Assembly: GCA_964461135.1 (NCBI GenBank)
Contig: CAYWTB010000059.1
Span: 1 to 28,297 of the forward strand
Reading direction: 5' to 3'
From: RQOF01 sp964461135
Lineage (GTDB): Bacteria; Calditrichota; Calditrichia; RBG-13-44-9
Length of the DNA: 28,297 nucleotides
Shown: one piece after another, positions 17,585 through 25,632 of the stretch
Position numbering within the stretch: the first letter of the stretch is position 1
Layout: the number at the start of each line of letters is the position of its first letter
Program-made: the position numbers and the translations under genes
Notes under the pieces: model-generated
What the model saw: the letters and a program-made list of their open reading frames with translations, nothing else
Databases searched by the model: none
What the model was told of the DNA's origin: nothing

Positions 17585-18025
17585 ATGAAAATTCGTGATT
17601 TACTGAAATTTAAAGACGCTAAAATTCACCAGACCACCCGGGATACCAGACTGTCTCTGGCCATAGACTCGCTGAATTATTATAATATCGGAGCGCTGCT
17701 GGTGATGGACGGCAAAAAATTAGAGGGAATTGTAACGGAACGGGACATCCTGCATGCCCTGTCCCGCCATCGTGAGAAATTTTTGGATCTGAAAGTATCC
17801 GATATCTTGACCAGAGAAGTAATTACCTGTCAGGCAGATGACACCCTCACCACTGTTATGAATAGCATGAATGAAAGACATTTTCGCCATTTCCCTGTGA
17901 TGGACGGGAATATATTGTTGGGAATTATATCCATAGGCGATGTTGTAAAAGGAATTCTGCAGCAGCAGCCGGATGCAGTCACCTTCAGAGAACCCGTAAG
18001 CGGAAAGAGGAAGAAACGTTACTGA
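17585..18025 (+). CDS. Tandem CBS-domain protein
   Basis: This 146-residue protein consists of two CBS domains (about residues 8-65 and 72-130), with the typical ends GIVTERDI and GIISIGDVVK. Stand-alone CBS pairs form Bateman modules that bind adenine nucleotides or similar ligands and act on partner proteins. The C-terminal tail is basic (GKRKKRY). An AAAAGG ribosome site lies 8 nt before the ATG. Its TGA stop lies inside the stem of a terminator, so it is probably a single-gene transcript. The partner is unknown; the neighbouring c-di-GMP gene is divergent and gives only weak context. Confidence 0.9.
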   Translation: MKIRDLLKFKDAKIHQTTRDTRLSLAIDSLNYYNIGALLVMDGKKLEGIVTERDILHALSRHREKFLDLKVSDILTREVITCQADDTLTTVMNSMNERHFRHFPVMDGNILLGIISIGDVVKGILQQQPDAVTFREPVSGKRKKRY

Positions 18026-18044
18026 CCTGTTCAGGTCATTTTTT
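18023..18044 (+). terminator. Rho-independent terminator overlapping the CBS stop codon
   Basis: TGACCT (18023-18028) pairs with AGGTCA (18033-18038) around a GTTC loop and is followed by six T. The CBS stop codon is the first three bases of the stem. Confidence 0.85.
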
Positions 18045-18093
18045 CAGAGCCGTCAACCGGGAGTGCAATTGATTTAATTTGGAGGTATTCTGA

Positions 18094-18919
18094 TTGAAAA
18101 AAATAGACAGTAAGGTTCAGTTAAATAACGGAATTGAAATGCCCTGTTTCGGTCTGGGTGTCTATCTGGTCCATCCGGGCGGGGAAACCCGCCGGGGCGG
18201 TACAGCACGCTCTGAGTATTGGTTACAGGCTGATTGATACCGCAAAGCTGTATGATAACGAAGGGGATGTCAGCAGGGCAGTCCGGGAAAGTTCTGTGCC
18301 CCGGTCCGATATCTTTGTCACCACCAAGTTGTGGAACAGTGATCATGGCTATGATAAAGCCATTAAGGCGTTTCACCATGGCCTGGAAACCCTGCAACTG
18401 GATTATATTGATCTGTACCTGATTCACTGGCCGGTGGAAGGTTTGCGGCGGGAAACCTGGCGTGCGCTGGAAACAGTTCTGGAGGAGGGGAAATGCCGGG
18501 CTATCGGTGTAAGCAATTATACCATCCCGCACCTGCAGGACCTGCTGGATACGGCCCGAATAGTGCCGGCGGTTAATCAGGTGGAATTCAGTCCCTTTTT
18601 ATATCAGAAAGAGCTGCTGGAATTCTGCCGGGATCAGCGGATTCAGCTGGAGGCCTACAGCCCGCTGACACGCGGTAAAAAATTAAGTAATGAGATCATC
18701 CGGACCATCGCCGCAAAATATGCGAAAACCGCCGCCCAGATAATGATCCGTTGGGCCCTGCAACATGAGCTGGTGGTGATTCCAAAATCATCCCATCCGG
18801 ACCGCATTTGGGAAAATGCCGATATATTTGATTTCTCAATATCAGAGGAAGATATGGTGACACTGGATGGTTTAAATGAAAATTTCAGAGTATCCTGGAA
18901 CCCAACCGGTATTCATTAA
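18094..18919 (+). pseudogene. Aldo/keto reductase, interrupted by a single-base frameshift
   Basis: The product matches NAD(P)H-dependent aldo/keto reductases of the AKR5-like type. The start is TTG at 18094, with GGAGG (18081-18085) 8 nt upstream; it encodes NNGIEMPCFGLGVYLVHPGG. The frame then breaks: the downstream part (AVQHALSIGYRLIDTAKLY) lies one frame over, up to the stop at 18919. Removing one G from the GGGG run at 18194-18197 restores GGETRRAVQHALSIGYRLID, a normal AKR sequence. The tetrad Asp (LIDTA), Tyr (KLYDNE), Lys (TTKLW) and His (LIHWP) is present, as is the C-terminal RVSWNPT. It is either a true recent pseudogene, a phase-variable run or a sequencing error. A separate ATG at 18134 in the second frame would give an AKR with a scrambled N-terminus. 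Confidence 0.88.
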
Positions 18920-18959
18920 AATAGTAAATTGCAGATCTGAATCGGCATGGGGTAAATGT

Positions 18960-19352
18960 ATGAAAAGAAAAAATATATCTTCCGGTACAAAGTGGGAACC
19001 TGTGGTGGGCTATTCGCGTGCCGTTAAGGTGGGGAATCAGGTGTTTATTGCCGGTACCACCGCCACCGGCGAAGACGGCAGGATTGTGGGAATTGGAGAT
19101 CCCTACGAACAAACAATCCAGATTATAAGGAACATTGAATCAGCGCTGGAAAAAGCGGGCGGTGCGCTGCATCACGTGGTGGCTAACCGCATATTTGTGA
19201 AGAACATAAGTGACTGGGAGCATATTGGCCGGGCACACTTGGAATTCTTTCAAGCCATCCGGCTGGCCGTTACCATGGTGGAGGTGAGTGCCCTGGTAAC
19301 ACCGGAAATGCTGCTTGAAATTGATTCCGTGGCTATTCTGGACGAAGATTAA
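18960..19352 (+). CDS. RidA-family (YjgF/UK114) protein lacking the canonical arginine
   Basis: This 130-residue protein has the RidA/chorismate-mutase-like fold signatures, including VFIAGTTATGEDGRIVG and VTMVEVSALVTPEMLLEID. Classical RidA deaminates reactive enamine/imine intermediates using an Arg just before the conserved VEV strand. Here that position is hydrophobic (AVTMVEV), as in other Rid subfamilies whose activity is not well defined. I chose the ATG at 18960, which matches family length; a longer frame overlapping the reductase is unlikely. It follows the reductase by 40 bp on the same strand and may share its transcript. A two-hairpin repeat begins 2 bp after its stop. Confidence 0.85.
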   Translation: MKRKNISSGTKWEPVVGYSRAVKVGNQVFIAGTTATGEDGRIVGIGDPYEQTIQIIRNIESALEKAGGALHHVVANRIFVKNISDWEHIGRAHLEFFQAIRLAVTMVEVSALVTPEMLLEIDSVAILDED

Positions 19353-19353
19353 T

Positions 19354-19421
19354 CTGCTTAATTCACATAAGGGGCTAAAGCCCAAATATATTGGATTCTT
19401 TAATCCCCGGTGCAAAGACCG
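19354..19421 (-). repeat. Two-hairpin interspersed repeat, copy 1
   Basis: On the minus strand it reads CGGTCTTTGCACCGGGGAT near its start and GGGCTTTAGCCCC near its end, each a short hairpin. It aligns over its whole length with 23882-23950 at roughly 80-85% by eye. It starts 2 bp after the RidA stop. Confidence 0.8.
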
Positions 19422-19661
19422 TATCATTTAATTTTCTATAGTTTTTATCATATGGTTTCAAACTATTTTTATTTTAGACCGGATAACAGGATTTAGCGAA
19501 GTCAATGTATTAATAAATCATTTATTTTTATATCTTTAGATGGTTTAGGCAAAAATTTTAAATAATTTAAATAACATCTTTTTCATCCTGTTAATCCTGT
19601 CATAATCTTTTTCTATAGACATCACCTGATACATTATATCGTTTTTCGTGAATTTAGCAGG
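19422..19661. other. AT-rich intergenic region with inverted AGGATAACAGGAT phrases
   Basis: GGATAACAGGAT (19481-19492) and ATCCTGTTAATCCTGTC (19585-19601) are inverted relatives about 95 bp apart. A related phrase is at 3218-3235. No gene is seen. Confidence 0.55.
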
Positions 19662-21836
19662 TTAAAACCCGGTTTCCAGGGTAAGGGTAAAGTTGCGTAA
19701 GGGGGCCAGCGAACCGACCAGGTCCACGTAGTAATATTGCAGCACATTGTTGATCTGCAGGGTGAAACGCACCGGAAGGCGGGAAAGTTGAAAGGGGACA
19801 GCTATTCTTATATCAATTACATGTGCATCCACGCGCTGGTCTGCATCCGGTATGAGCACCAAAAATTTTTCATCAATCCGGTCATATTTTTTTATAAAAC
19901 GGTAATCCAGAAAGAGTTGCACTTTGCCCAGGCTCAGCTGATTGTACAGATATAGCAGGTGTCTGGGACGAAACCTGAGAAATTGCAGGGAATCCAGATC
20001 CCAGGGATTCACATAGGTATAGGATATTCGTGTTTCAAAAATGCCCGGAAAAATCCCTGCGGAAAAAACCACTTCAGCACCCTGAATCTCTGCCCTGGTG
20101 ATATTCTGAAACTGGACCTGCCCGCTTTCCAGAAATTCCCCCTCTATTAAATCCCGGTAACGGTTGTAAAAGTAGGCTGCATCTATATTAAACCGATCAC
20201 TGAAATTATGATTCATGCCGACTTCATAGGAGATGCTTTTTTCCGGCCGGAGAGATGTGTTGGGGATAATCTGAAAGCCGCTGGCCGTAGTGGAGGTGAA
20301 AACCTCGGCAATGGAAGGCGCTCTGAATCCCAGCCCAAAGGAGGAGCGGAAAGTGGTTGCCGGATCAAGACTGAAGGTTACTCCCAGCTTGGGATTCAGC
20401 TGACTTTCCGATGTAACTGAATCCATATCGAAATAATCTGCCCTGGCCCCGGCAGTAAACCTCCATGCTGCTGAAAGGGGAACTTCCAGCTGCAGATAAC
20501 CGGCAAAACTGTTTCCGGAATGTTTCCCGAAAATATTCGATTCCGCGTTATTTAAGGTTCCCTCCATCCCCAGAGCCAGCAGGGTGGAATGGATGCGGGA
20601 AGAATATTGTATCTCGCTGCTTATATTGCGGGATGTGGATTTATTTCCCGCAGCAGCGGTAATATTATCGGTAAATTGATTGCGGAACCAGATCCCTCGA
20701 ATGGTCAGGAACTGGTTTCTTCCCAGGAGGTAACGGTACTGTCCGCTGATATAGCTGCGTTTTGATATCACCTCATCACCCAACTGATCTAGAGCCGGTT
20801 GCAGGGCGCGGTCCAGGTCCCGCCAATACAGAAAGTTCTCCCGTTTCTGGTACATGTAATTTCCGGAAAGGGTGAGTTCCTGGTAAGGGGATATCCACCA
20901 CTGAACCTTACCATTTCCCGAATAACGTTTTCGCAGATCATTCTGACGGTAGCTGTCATCCCCGGCATAGGAGCCGCCCGCCTGAATTCCTGCATTTCCA
21001 ATCCTGCGGCTTACAAAACCATTTATACCATTGAAAAAACGTCGGTTAGCGGACCAGTTCCATTGATCATAAGCACTATTGGAATAGAGCCCCTGGTAAA
21101 GTTTCGCATAAAAGAAGGGAGATTTGTCAATATCCCTGGTGATAATATTGACTACCCCGCCCAGGGCGCTGGATCCATAAAGGGCAGAGCCCGCACCTTT
21201 CATCACCTCCACCCGTTCAATCATATAAGTAGGCAGCGCCTCGTAATTAATCTCCCGGGTATCCCCGGTAAGGAATGGTATGCCATCGAGCAGGAACAAT
21301 ACCCGGCTTCCCACCCCTCTGCTGTAGCCGGAAGAACCGCGGATATTCATTTGTGAGGCATTCATGTTCACACCGGGCACATACTGCAGCGCCTGATCTA
21401 TGGTGACAGTGTTGCGAAGCTCCAATTCCCGTCGGCTGATAAGGCTCAGACTTACCGGCACATTCTGCATTTTTTGTTCATATTTGGCAGCGGTTACTAC
21501 AATGGCTTCTCCCGAGACCGGGGCTATTTCCATTCGTACCGTGCCGATATCTTTTACTTCCCCCGGGGCCAGAGTAACTGTTTTTTCCACCGGGCGGTAA
21601 CCGAGCATAACAAAATTCAGCGCGAATTCCCCTGCAGGCATCTTCTCAATAATAAAATAACCATCCAGATCCGTGGCTGCCCCCAGCACCGTTCCCTGAA
21701 CGGATATAGCGGCACCCGCCAGGGGGGAATTCTTCTCATCCACTACCCGTCCCTTCACCTTCTGTGTCTGTGCCGAAAAGGCGATACCGATCTGAGTGAT
21801 GAAAGCCGCCAGAAAAATATAAATGGAATACTTCAT
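19662..21836 (-). CDS. TonB-dependent outer-membrane receptor
   Basis: This 724-residue receptor has a signal peptide (about residues 1-22) and a carboxypeptidase-regulatory-like domain (about 26-105, VKGRVVDEKNSPLAGAAISV). A TonB-box-like EAIVVTA follows at 110-116, then a plug domain (about 120-235) with NIRG and YGSSALGGVVNIIT, and a 22-strand-type barrel ending in a terminal Phe. It takes up a ligand across the outer membrane using TonB energy. Its size and plug resemble the cobalamin/siderophore/copper type more than SusC, which is usually longer and paired with SusD; none is here. A lipoprotein gene on the same strand lies 228 bp upstream. The ligand cannot be named. No strong Shine-Dalgarno precedes the ATG. 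Confidence 0.93.
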   Translation of the reverse strand: MKYSIYIFLAAFITQIGIAFSAQTQKVKGRVVDEKNSPLAGAAISVQGTVLGAATDLDGYFIIEKMPAGEFALNFVMLGYRPVEKTVTLAPGEVKDIGTVRMEIAPVSGEAIVVTAAKYEQKMQNVPVSLSLISRRELELRNTVTIDQALQYVPGVNMNASQMNIRGSSGYSRGVGSRVLFLLDGIPFLTGDTREINYEALPTYMIERVEVMKGAGSALYGSSALGGVVNIITRDIDKSPFFYAKLYQGLYSNSAYDQWNWSANRRFFNGINGFVSRRIGNAGIQAGGSYAGDDSYRQNDLRKRYSGNGKVQWWISPYQELTLSGNYMYQKRENFLYWRDLDRALQPALDQLGDEVISKRSYISGQYRYLLGRNQFLTIRGIWFRNQFTDNITAAAGNKSTSRNISSEIQYSSRIHSTLLALGMEGTLNNAESNIFGKHSGNSFAGYLQLEVPLSAAWRFTAGARADYFDMDSVTSESQLNPKLGVTFSLDPATTFRSSFGLGFRAPSIAEVFTSTTASGFQIIPNTSLRPEKSISYEVGMNHNFSDRFNIDAAYFYNRYRDLIEGEFLESGQVQFQNITRAEIQGAEVVFSAGIFPGIFETRISYTYVNPWDLDSLQFLRFRPRHLLYLYNQLSLGKVQLFLDYRFIKKYDRIDEKFLVLIPDADQRVDAHVIDIRIAVPFQLSRLPVRFTLQINNVLQYYYVDLVGSLAPLRNFTLTLETGF

Positions 21837-22065
21837 ACCTGTTTAATCCGAACTATAAATAACAAAAAAAAACAACTGTTTATTTAGCTCGCTTATTGAA
21901 ATATCAAATACTAATAAATCTCTGTTTCCTCCGTGATTTATCTGTGTTCTCTGTGTGAAAAATCCTCTCTGCCGGGAAGAAAGACAGTTCGGAAATCCGG
22001 ATAGTAATAAACATCAAGCTTTTAAAAGCGCCGAAATATGACAAAAGGCAGTTGATCAATAAAAT
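21837..22065. other. Intergenic region with CTCTGTG phrase copy
   Basis: This contains TCTGTGTTCTCTGTG at 21941-21955, identical to 411-425. A related TCTCTGTTTCCTCCGTG lies at about 21920-21936. No gene is seen. Confidence 0.55.
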
Positions 22066-22557
22066 CTAAGGTCTGAAGAGTACACTGTCAAAATCCGCTA
22101 GAATGTTGATATTTTCCAATTGCTGTCCTTCGGCCACCACCACAGGTGTGGGACCCGTATCCACTGCTGACGTGTCATAATTACCCACCACCTGCCAGTC
22201 CTGCAGGTAAATGGGCCCATACTGCTGGGCTACCGTAAAATATTTATAGGTTCCCGGATTTAAGACAATTCGGTAGTTTAGGCTGTCCACATAAAAGGGG
22301 AGTCGGGCGGAATCAGCCGGTGCCGGATAAATAACTACTCTTCCCGAGAGAAATTCCGACTTAATATCAGTAAGAGGATAATCCAGGAATAACAACAGGC
22401 GCAGATCAAAAATACTGTCGGGTGGTGGCCAGTTCTGAAAATAGACCGTACCGGAGATGCTGGTTTTTTTTGCCTGGGGTTCCGAAGGAGCCAGCCCACG
22501 ATCGCAATTAACGGAAATCAGAAAAACGACGCCCCATAAAAAAAAAGCACTCTTCAT
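22066..22557 (-). CDS. Putative lipoprotein with Ig/transthyretin-like domain, upstream of a TonB receptor
   Basis: This 163-residue protein starts MKSAFFLWGVVFLISVNC, a signal ending in an atypical lipobox (SVNC, Asn at -1) followed by Asp-Arg. The mature part begins ISGTVYFQNWPPPDSIFDLR and is beta-rich, like carboxypeptidase-regulatory or transthyretin-like folds. I chose the ATG at 22557 because GGAG lies about 7 nt upstream; a longer frame would bury the signal. It is on the same strand as the TonB receptor downstream, so it may be an accessory surface lipoprotein for it. I recall such WPPPDS-containing lipoproteins beside TonB receptors in related phyla, but cannot check this. Its function is unknown. 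Confidence 0.7.
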   Translation of the reverse strand: MKSAFFLWGVVFLISVNCDRGLAPSEPQAKKTSISGTVYFQNWPPPDSIFDLRLLLFLDYPLTDIKSEFLSGRVVIYPAPADSARLPFYVDSLNYRIVLNPGTYKYFTVAQQYGPIYLQDWQVVGNYDTSAVDTGPTPVVVAEGQQLENINILADFDSVLFRP

Positions 22558-22733
22558 AAAAGCTCCGGCATCATGCCCCAATGTAATATGATTTTCAAAT
22601 TTCGTCAAGACTTAAATGGCCGATTTGTTTTGCCGGGATCAATCAGCCGTTTTCTCTTAACTATCAAATGTTTATGACGATTAATGAATTTTAGTATTAT
22701 TACGGAAACGGATGATTCTCCTGGATCATTAAG

Positions 22734-23606
22734 ATGACCACGAAAAAAAGTGACATCACACTGGGCTTACTGATTTTCCTTCTGAATTTTACTCTGGCAG
22801 TCTATGAAAAATGGTCCGCCACCGATCTCATCTGGGGGTTGTGGATATCCAGCCTTACCCTGGGTTACGCTTACATTCTGATAACAATATTCGGGATGTT
22901 TATCCGGGGTGACCAGCCGGCATTAACCGGAATCCGTTCCCGACAGTCAAAAACCGGCCAGCCGGTTATCGGCCTGAATATTTTCTTTCTGCTGATCATA
23001 CTATTTATTACCGGTTTTTCAAAGATCACGTTTTTTTTCTTCCTGGTGGTGTTGCTCAGCATTGTGTTTGCCCTGGATGCCCAAACCAGAGAAAAATATG
23101 GATTGAATTTTCTACCGGACAGCCGGCATTTCATCTCCCGTATTCTTATCAATCTCCCTGCAGCACTTTTTATGCTGGCGTTTTTCTCGTTCCATTTCAT
23201 CTTTTTTCATTTTGTCCACAGTATATTTCTGAGTGGATTTTTCCCTCTTTTGAAGACCTCTCCTTTCGATTTGAACCTGAATGATATGAGCGGCTATTTC
23301 CTGCACCTGATACAGTTCACCATCAGCCGTTTCTGGATATTCATTGCACTCAGTGCTTTCTCCCGCCGGGAATTATATGTGAATGCTTTTAAAAGTGGGG
23401 CAACCCAGGGTATGATTGTTCCCTATAAAAATGTGGCCCGCATGCACCTTACAATTTTTGTGGTGGCATTTTTATCCTTCGCAGCTCCGGGGGATTATGT
23501 GCTCTATTTTATTTTCATCATATATTTCCTGCCCATTGGTCCGGTACTCAGGTTATTAAAATGGTCCGCGGTAAGGGCAGAAGTATCCGGCTCCCCGGCT
23601 GATTAA
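22734..23606 (+). CDS. Polytopic membrane protein, possibly DUF6498-like
   Basis: This 290-residue protein has about seven hydrophobic helices, including LIWGLWISSLTLGYAYILI near residue 32 and an aromatic-rich FFSFHFIFFHFVHSIFL near residue 150. The layout and the histidine-bearing aromatic helix recall DUF6498 proteins, but this is from memory and weak. There are no catalytic motifs. It diverges from the lipoprotein gene across 176 bp, and a terminator hairpin follows 45 bp after its stop, so it is probably monocistronic. No clear ribosome site precedes the ATG. Confidence 0.7.
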   Translation: MTTKKSDITLGLLIFLLNFTLAVYEKWSATDLIWGLWISSLTLGYAYILITIFGMFIRGDQPALTGIRSRQSKTGQPVIGLNIFFLLIILFITGFSKITFFFFLVVLLSIVFALDAQTREKYGLNFLPDSRHFISRILINLPAALFMLAFFSFHFIFFHFVHSIFLSGFFPLLKTSPFDLNLNDMSGYFLHLIQFTISRFWIFIALSAFSRRELYVNAFKSGATQGMIVPYKNVARMHLTIFVVAFLSFAAPGDYVLYFIFIIYFLPIGPVLRLLKWSAVRAEVSGSPAD

Positions 23607-23650
23607 ACCCCCTGGTCCGGTTTAATTCGCAAAAACATCCCTTTGTTGAC

Positions 23651-23675
23651 TCCGGTAATTACCGGAACCTTTTAT
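23651..23675 (+). terminator. Candidate terminator hairpin
   Basis: TCCGGTAATTACCGGA (23651-23666) is a perfect 16-bp palindrome, followed by ACCTTTTATT. It is about 45 bp after the membrane-protein stop. The T run is short, so it could instead be an operator-like palindrome. Confidence 0.5.
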
Positions 23676-23881
23676 TCAGTTTTCCATAAAATGATTTCAA
23701 ATATGGATAATTCACAGCACGAGGACACCAGGACAATAAATTAAAAATCATAATAATTGATAAGTGTTTTGGATTTTCAGAGGAATCAATAAAATTGATA
23801 TGATTCTCTTGCGACCTGGTTTATTCACAAAATACGATATAATGTATCAAAGTTGTTGTATTCTTAGAAATTAAATGGCAG

Positions 23882-23950
23882 CGGTCTTCAGACCGGGGAT
23901 AAAAGAATCTGGTATATTTGGGCGTTAGCCCCTATTTGAGAATTAAGCAG
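23882..23950 (+). repeat. Two-hairpin interspersed repeat, copy 2
   Basis: This reads CGGTCTTCAGACCG (5-bp stem), then GGGCGTTAGCCC (4-bp stem), and ends GAATTAAGCAG. It aligns over its length with the minus strand of 19354-19421; differences cluster in loops and the spacer. Confidence 0.8.
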
Positions 23951-24053
23951 GCCAAATCTTTGAATTCCCGGTTCTCCGCAGATGTTGTGTAATATTTTTA
24001 AATCATACAGGTCCCTTATCTTCTTGAATCGGATCAGAGTTGCGAGATATGCT

Positions 24054-24527
24054 ATGATAAATCGTATCAAACCCGCTCCCGGCCAGGAATCTGTATGGGA
24101 TTATCCCCGGCCGCCCCGCTGTGAAAACTTTTCCGGACATATAGAGATTTTTTTTGCCGGTGAAATTATCGCGGACAGCTGGAATTCAAAACGGGTGCTG
24201 GAAACCAGCCACCCGCCGGTCTATTATCTCCCGCCGGAAGATGTTCACATGGAGTATCTGCATCCTGCCAGGGACAGTTCATGGTGTGAATGGAAAGGTG
24301 CGGCAGCCTATTATGATATTCAGGTCAAAAAGAAGCGGGTGGAGTGGGTGGCCTGGTGCTACCCGGATCCCGCTGCTGATTTCAGGGAGCTTAAGAATTA
24401 TATTGCGTTTTATGCGGCTCCCATGGATGGTTGTTTTGTTGATGGAGAGCGGGTTGTCCCCCAACCGGGAAATTTTTATGGCGGCTGGAGGGAATATTAC
24501 CGGTCCGTTCAAGGGAGAGAACGGTAG
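24054..24527 (+). CDS. DUF427 domain-containing protein
   Basis: This 157-residue protein matches the DUF427 family throughout: GQESVWDYPRPPR near the N-terminus, VLETSHPPVYYLPPEDV in the middle, CEWKG, and near the end FVDGERVVPQPGNFYGGW. The family forms a small beta-rich fold and has no firm biochemical function. The ATG at 24054 matches the usual family start; the 24 upstream codons in frame are not conserved-looking. The ribosome site is weak. It is flanked by non-coding DNA on both sides, so it is probably transcribed alone. Confidence 0.9.
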   Translation: MINRIKPAPGQESVWDYPRPPRCENFSGHIEIFFAGEIIADSWNSKRVLETSHPPVYYLPPEDVHMEYLHPARDSSWCEWKGAAAYYDIQVKKKRVEWVAWCYPDPAADFRELKNYIAFYAAPMDGCFVDGERVVPQPGNFYGGWREYYRSVQGRER

Positions 24528-24538
24528 CCGATTCTGGT

Positions 24539-24588
24539 AAAACCAGCCGTTGTTACATTCCGGATCTGGCTGAGTCCGCCGGTTTTTT
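24539..24588 (+). terminator. Weak candidate terminator after DUF427
   Basis: AAAACC (24539-24544) and GGTTTT (24581-24586) can pair around an inner CGGA/TCCG stem, with a run of six T at 24583-24588. The stem is interrupted. Confidence 0.3.
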
Positions 24589-24730
24589 GCAGTGCTCCCC
24601 GGGATTTATAAAATATTTCCGGCAGGTGGAAAACCAATTGTTACTATTCAGAGATTCCATCATCTAATCCATTATGATCAGAAAAATGAATTTTGAAGCA
24701 GTTTTTACACTCATAAAAAAGGAGGAATTG

Positions 24731-25306
24731 ATGATCGGGCGGTATTTTTCTGTTTTTATCGGCATGTTAGTAATTTTATTCCTCAACATATACCCTGTTT
24801 CATCTGCGGAGGCTGACCAAATGTCAATTTATGATTTCACGATGAAAGATATTAACGGTAAGGATGTGAAGCTGGGTCAATATAAAGGAAAGGTATTGCT
24901 GATTGTCAATGTGGCCAGCAAGTGCGGTTACACCCCGCAATATGAGGGTCTTCAGAAACTTTATATGAAATATAAGGATAAGGGCCTGGTGGTACTGGGT
25001 TTTCCGGCAAATAATTTTGGAAATCAGGAACCGGGTACCAATCAGCAGATTCAGGAATTCTGCAGCGTTAATTATGATGTGACATTTCCAATGTTCTCGA
25101 AAATATCAGTGAAAGGGGATGATATAAATCCACTGTATGAATACCTGACATCCAAAAAGACCGATCCTGAGTTCGCAGGGGATATCACCTGGAATTTTAA
25201 TAAATTTCTGGTCGGTACGTCCGGAAAGATCGTGAATCGTTTCGCTTCCGCTGATAAACCGGAAAGTGAAAAGGTGGTCAGCGCCATAGAGAAGGCCCTG
25301 AAGTAA
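24731..25306 (+). CDS. Glutathione peroxidase family protein (Cys type), exported
   Basis: This 191-residue enzyme reduces hydroperoxides. Conserved residues are the peroxidatic Cys65 (NVASKCGYTPQY), Gln99 (FPANNFGNQEPG) and Trp154-Asn155 (ITWNFNKFLVG). A second Cys111 (EFC) is where the resolving cysteine sits in thioredoxin-dependent GPx enzymes, so thioredoxin or a similar donor is more likely than glutathione. An N-terminal signal (about residues 1-26, ending SSAEA) predicts export. I chose the ATG at 24731 because GGAGG (24721-24725) is 5 nt before it; the earlier ATG at 24674 lacks a ribosome site. It is flanked by non-coding DNA. Confidence 0.94.
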   Translation: MIGRYFSVFIGMLVILFLNIYPVSSAEADQMSIYDFTMKDINGKDVKLGQYKGKVLLIVNVASKCGYTPQYEGLQKLYMKYKDKGLVVLGFPANNFGNQEPGTNQQIQEFCSVNYDVTFPMFSKISVKGDDINPLYEYLTSKKTDPEFAGDITWNFNKFLVGTSGKIVNRFASADKPESEKVVSAIEKALK

Positions 25307-25346
25307 AAAAAGTGACACACTCCTTTCCCTTGTCTCTGGATGCTGG

Positions 25347-25404
25347 CTAAACCATGGACGGTTTAGTCCCGACGAGACGACTGGAAGGAGTCAGGGTCGT
25401 CGGG
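25347..25404. repeat. Paired hairpin element, copy 1
   Basis: CTAAACC-ATGGAC-GGTTTAG (25347-25366) is followed by an 8-bp stem CCCGACGA (25368-25375) with TCGTCGGG (25397-25404). Confidence 0.7.
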
Positions 25405-25410
25405 AATGCT

Positions 25411-25632
25411 GGATAAAGGATAAAGGCCCAAGGCTTGATACCTGTTTCTTTTTCCATTTTCCTTTTTCCCTTTTCCCTGTTTGATCTCAGATTATTGTGA
25501 AACCACGGACGGTTTCATCCCGATTTGTTTTCCGGAGGAAAACGTATTTTTCGGAAATCTTGTTTTTCTGCAGACTGCCGACTGAATCCTGAAACCTGGC
25601 ACCTTTCTTTAACCCGGCACCCGCTTCCTTCA
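25411..25632. repeat. Heptad-phased intergenic array D
   Basis: Left part: GGATAAA, GGATAAA, GGCCCAA and GGCTTGA units from 25411. Right part: GCAGACT, GCCGACT, GAATCCT, GAAACCT and GGCACCT units from 25570, then ACCCGGC and ACCCGCT. It is purine-rich on the left and pyrimidine-rich on the right, with a hairpin element (25498-25543) inside. Confidence 0.7.
25498..25543. repeat. Paired hairpin element, copy 2
   Basis: TGAAACC-ACGGAC-GGTTTCA (25498-25517), then GTTTTCC-GGA-GGAAAAC (25527-25543). The first hairpin is a variant of 25347-25366 with both outer stem pairs changed together. Confidence 0.7.

Larger units (their letters stand above)
23607..24053. other. Intergenic region containing a terminator-like palindrome and a REP copy
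   Basis: In about 450 bp I see the palindrome at 23651-23666, repeat copy 2 (23882-23950) and otherwise AT-rich DNA. A frame upstream of 24054 continues the DUF427 reading frame but is not family sequence. Confidence 0.5.

Noticed and set aside
17585..19352. CBS, reductase and RidA as one operon
   Set aside because: A strong terminator sits at the CBS stop codon and the reductase has its own ribosome site; only reductase and RidA may be co-transcribed.
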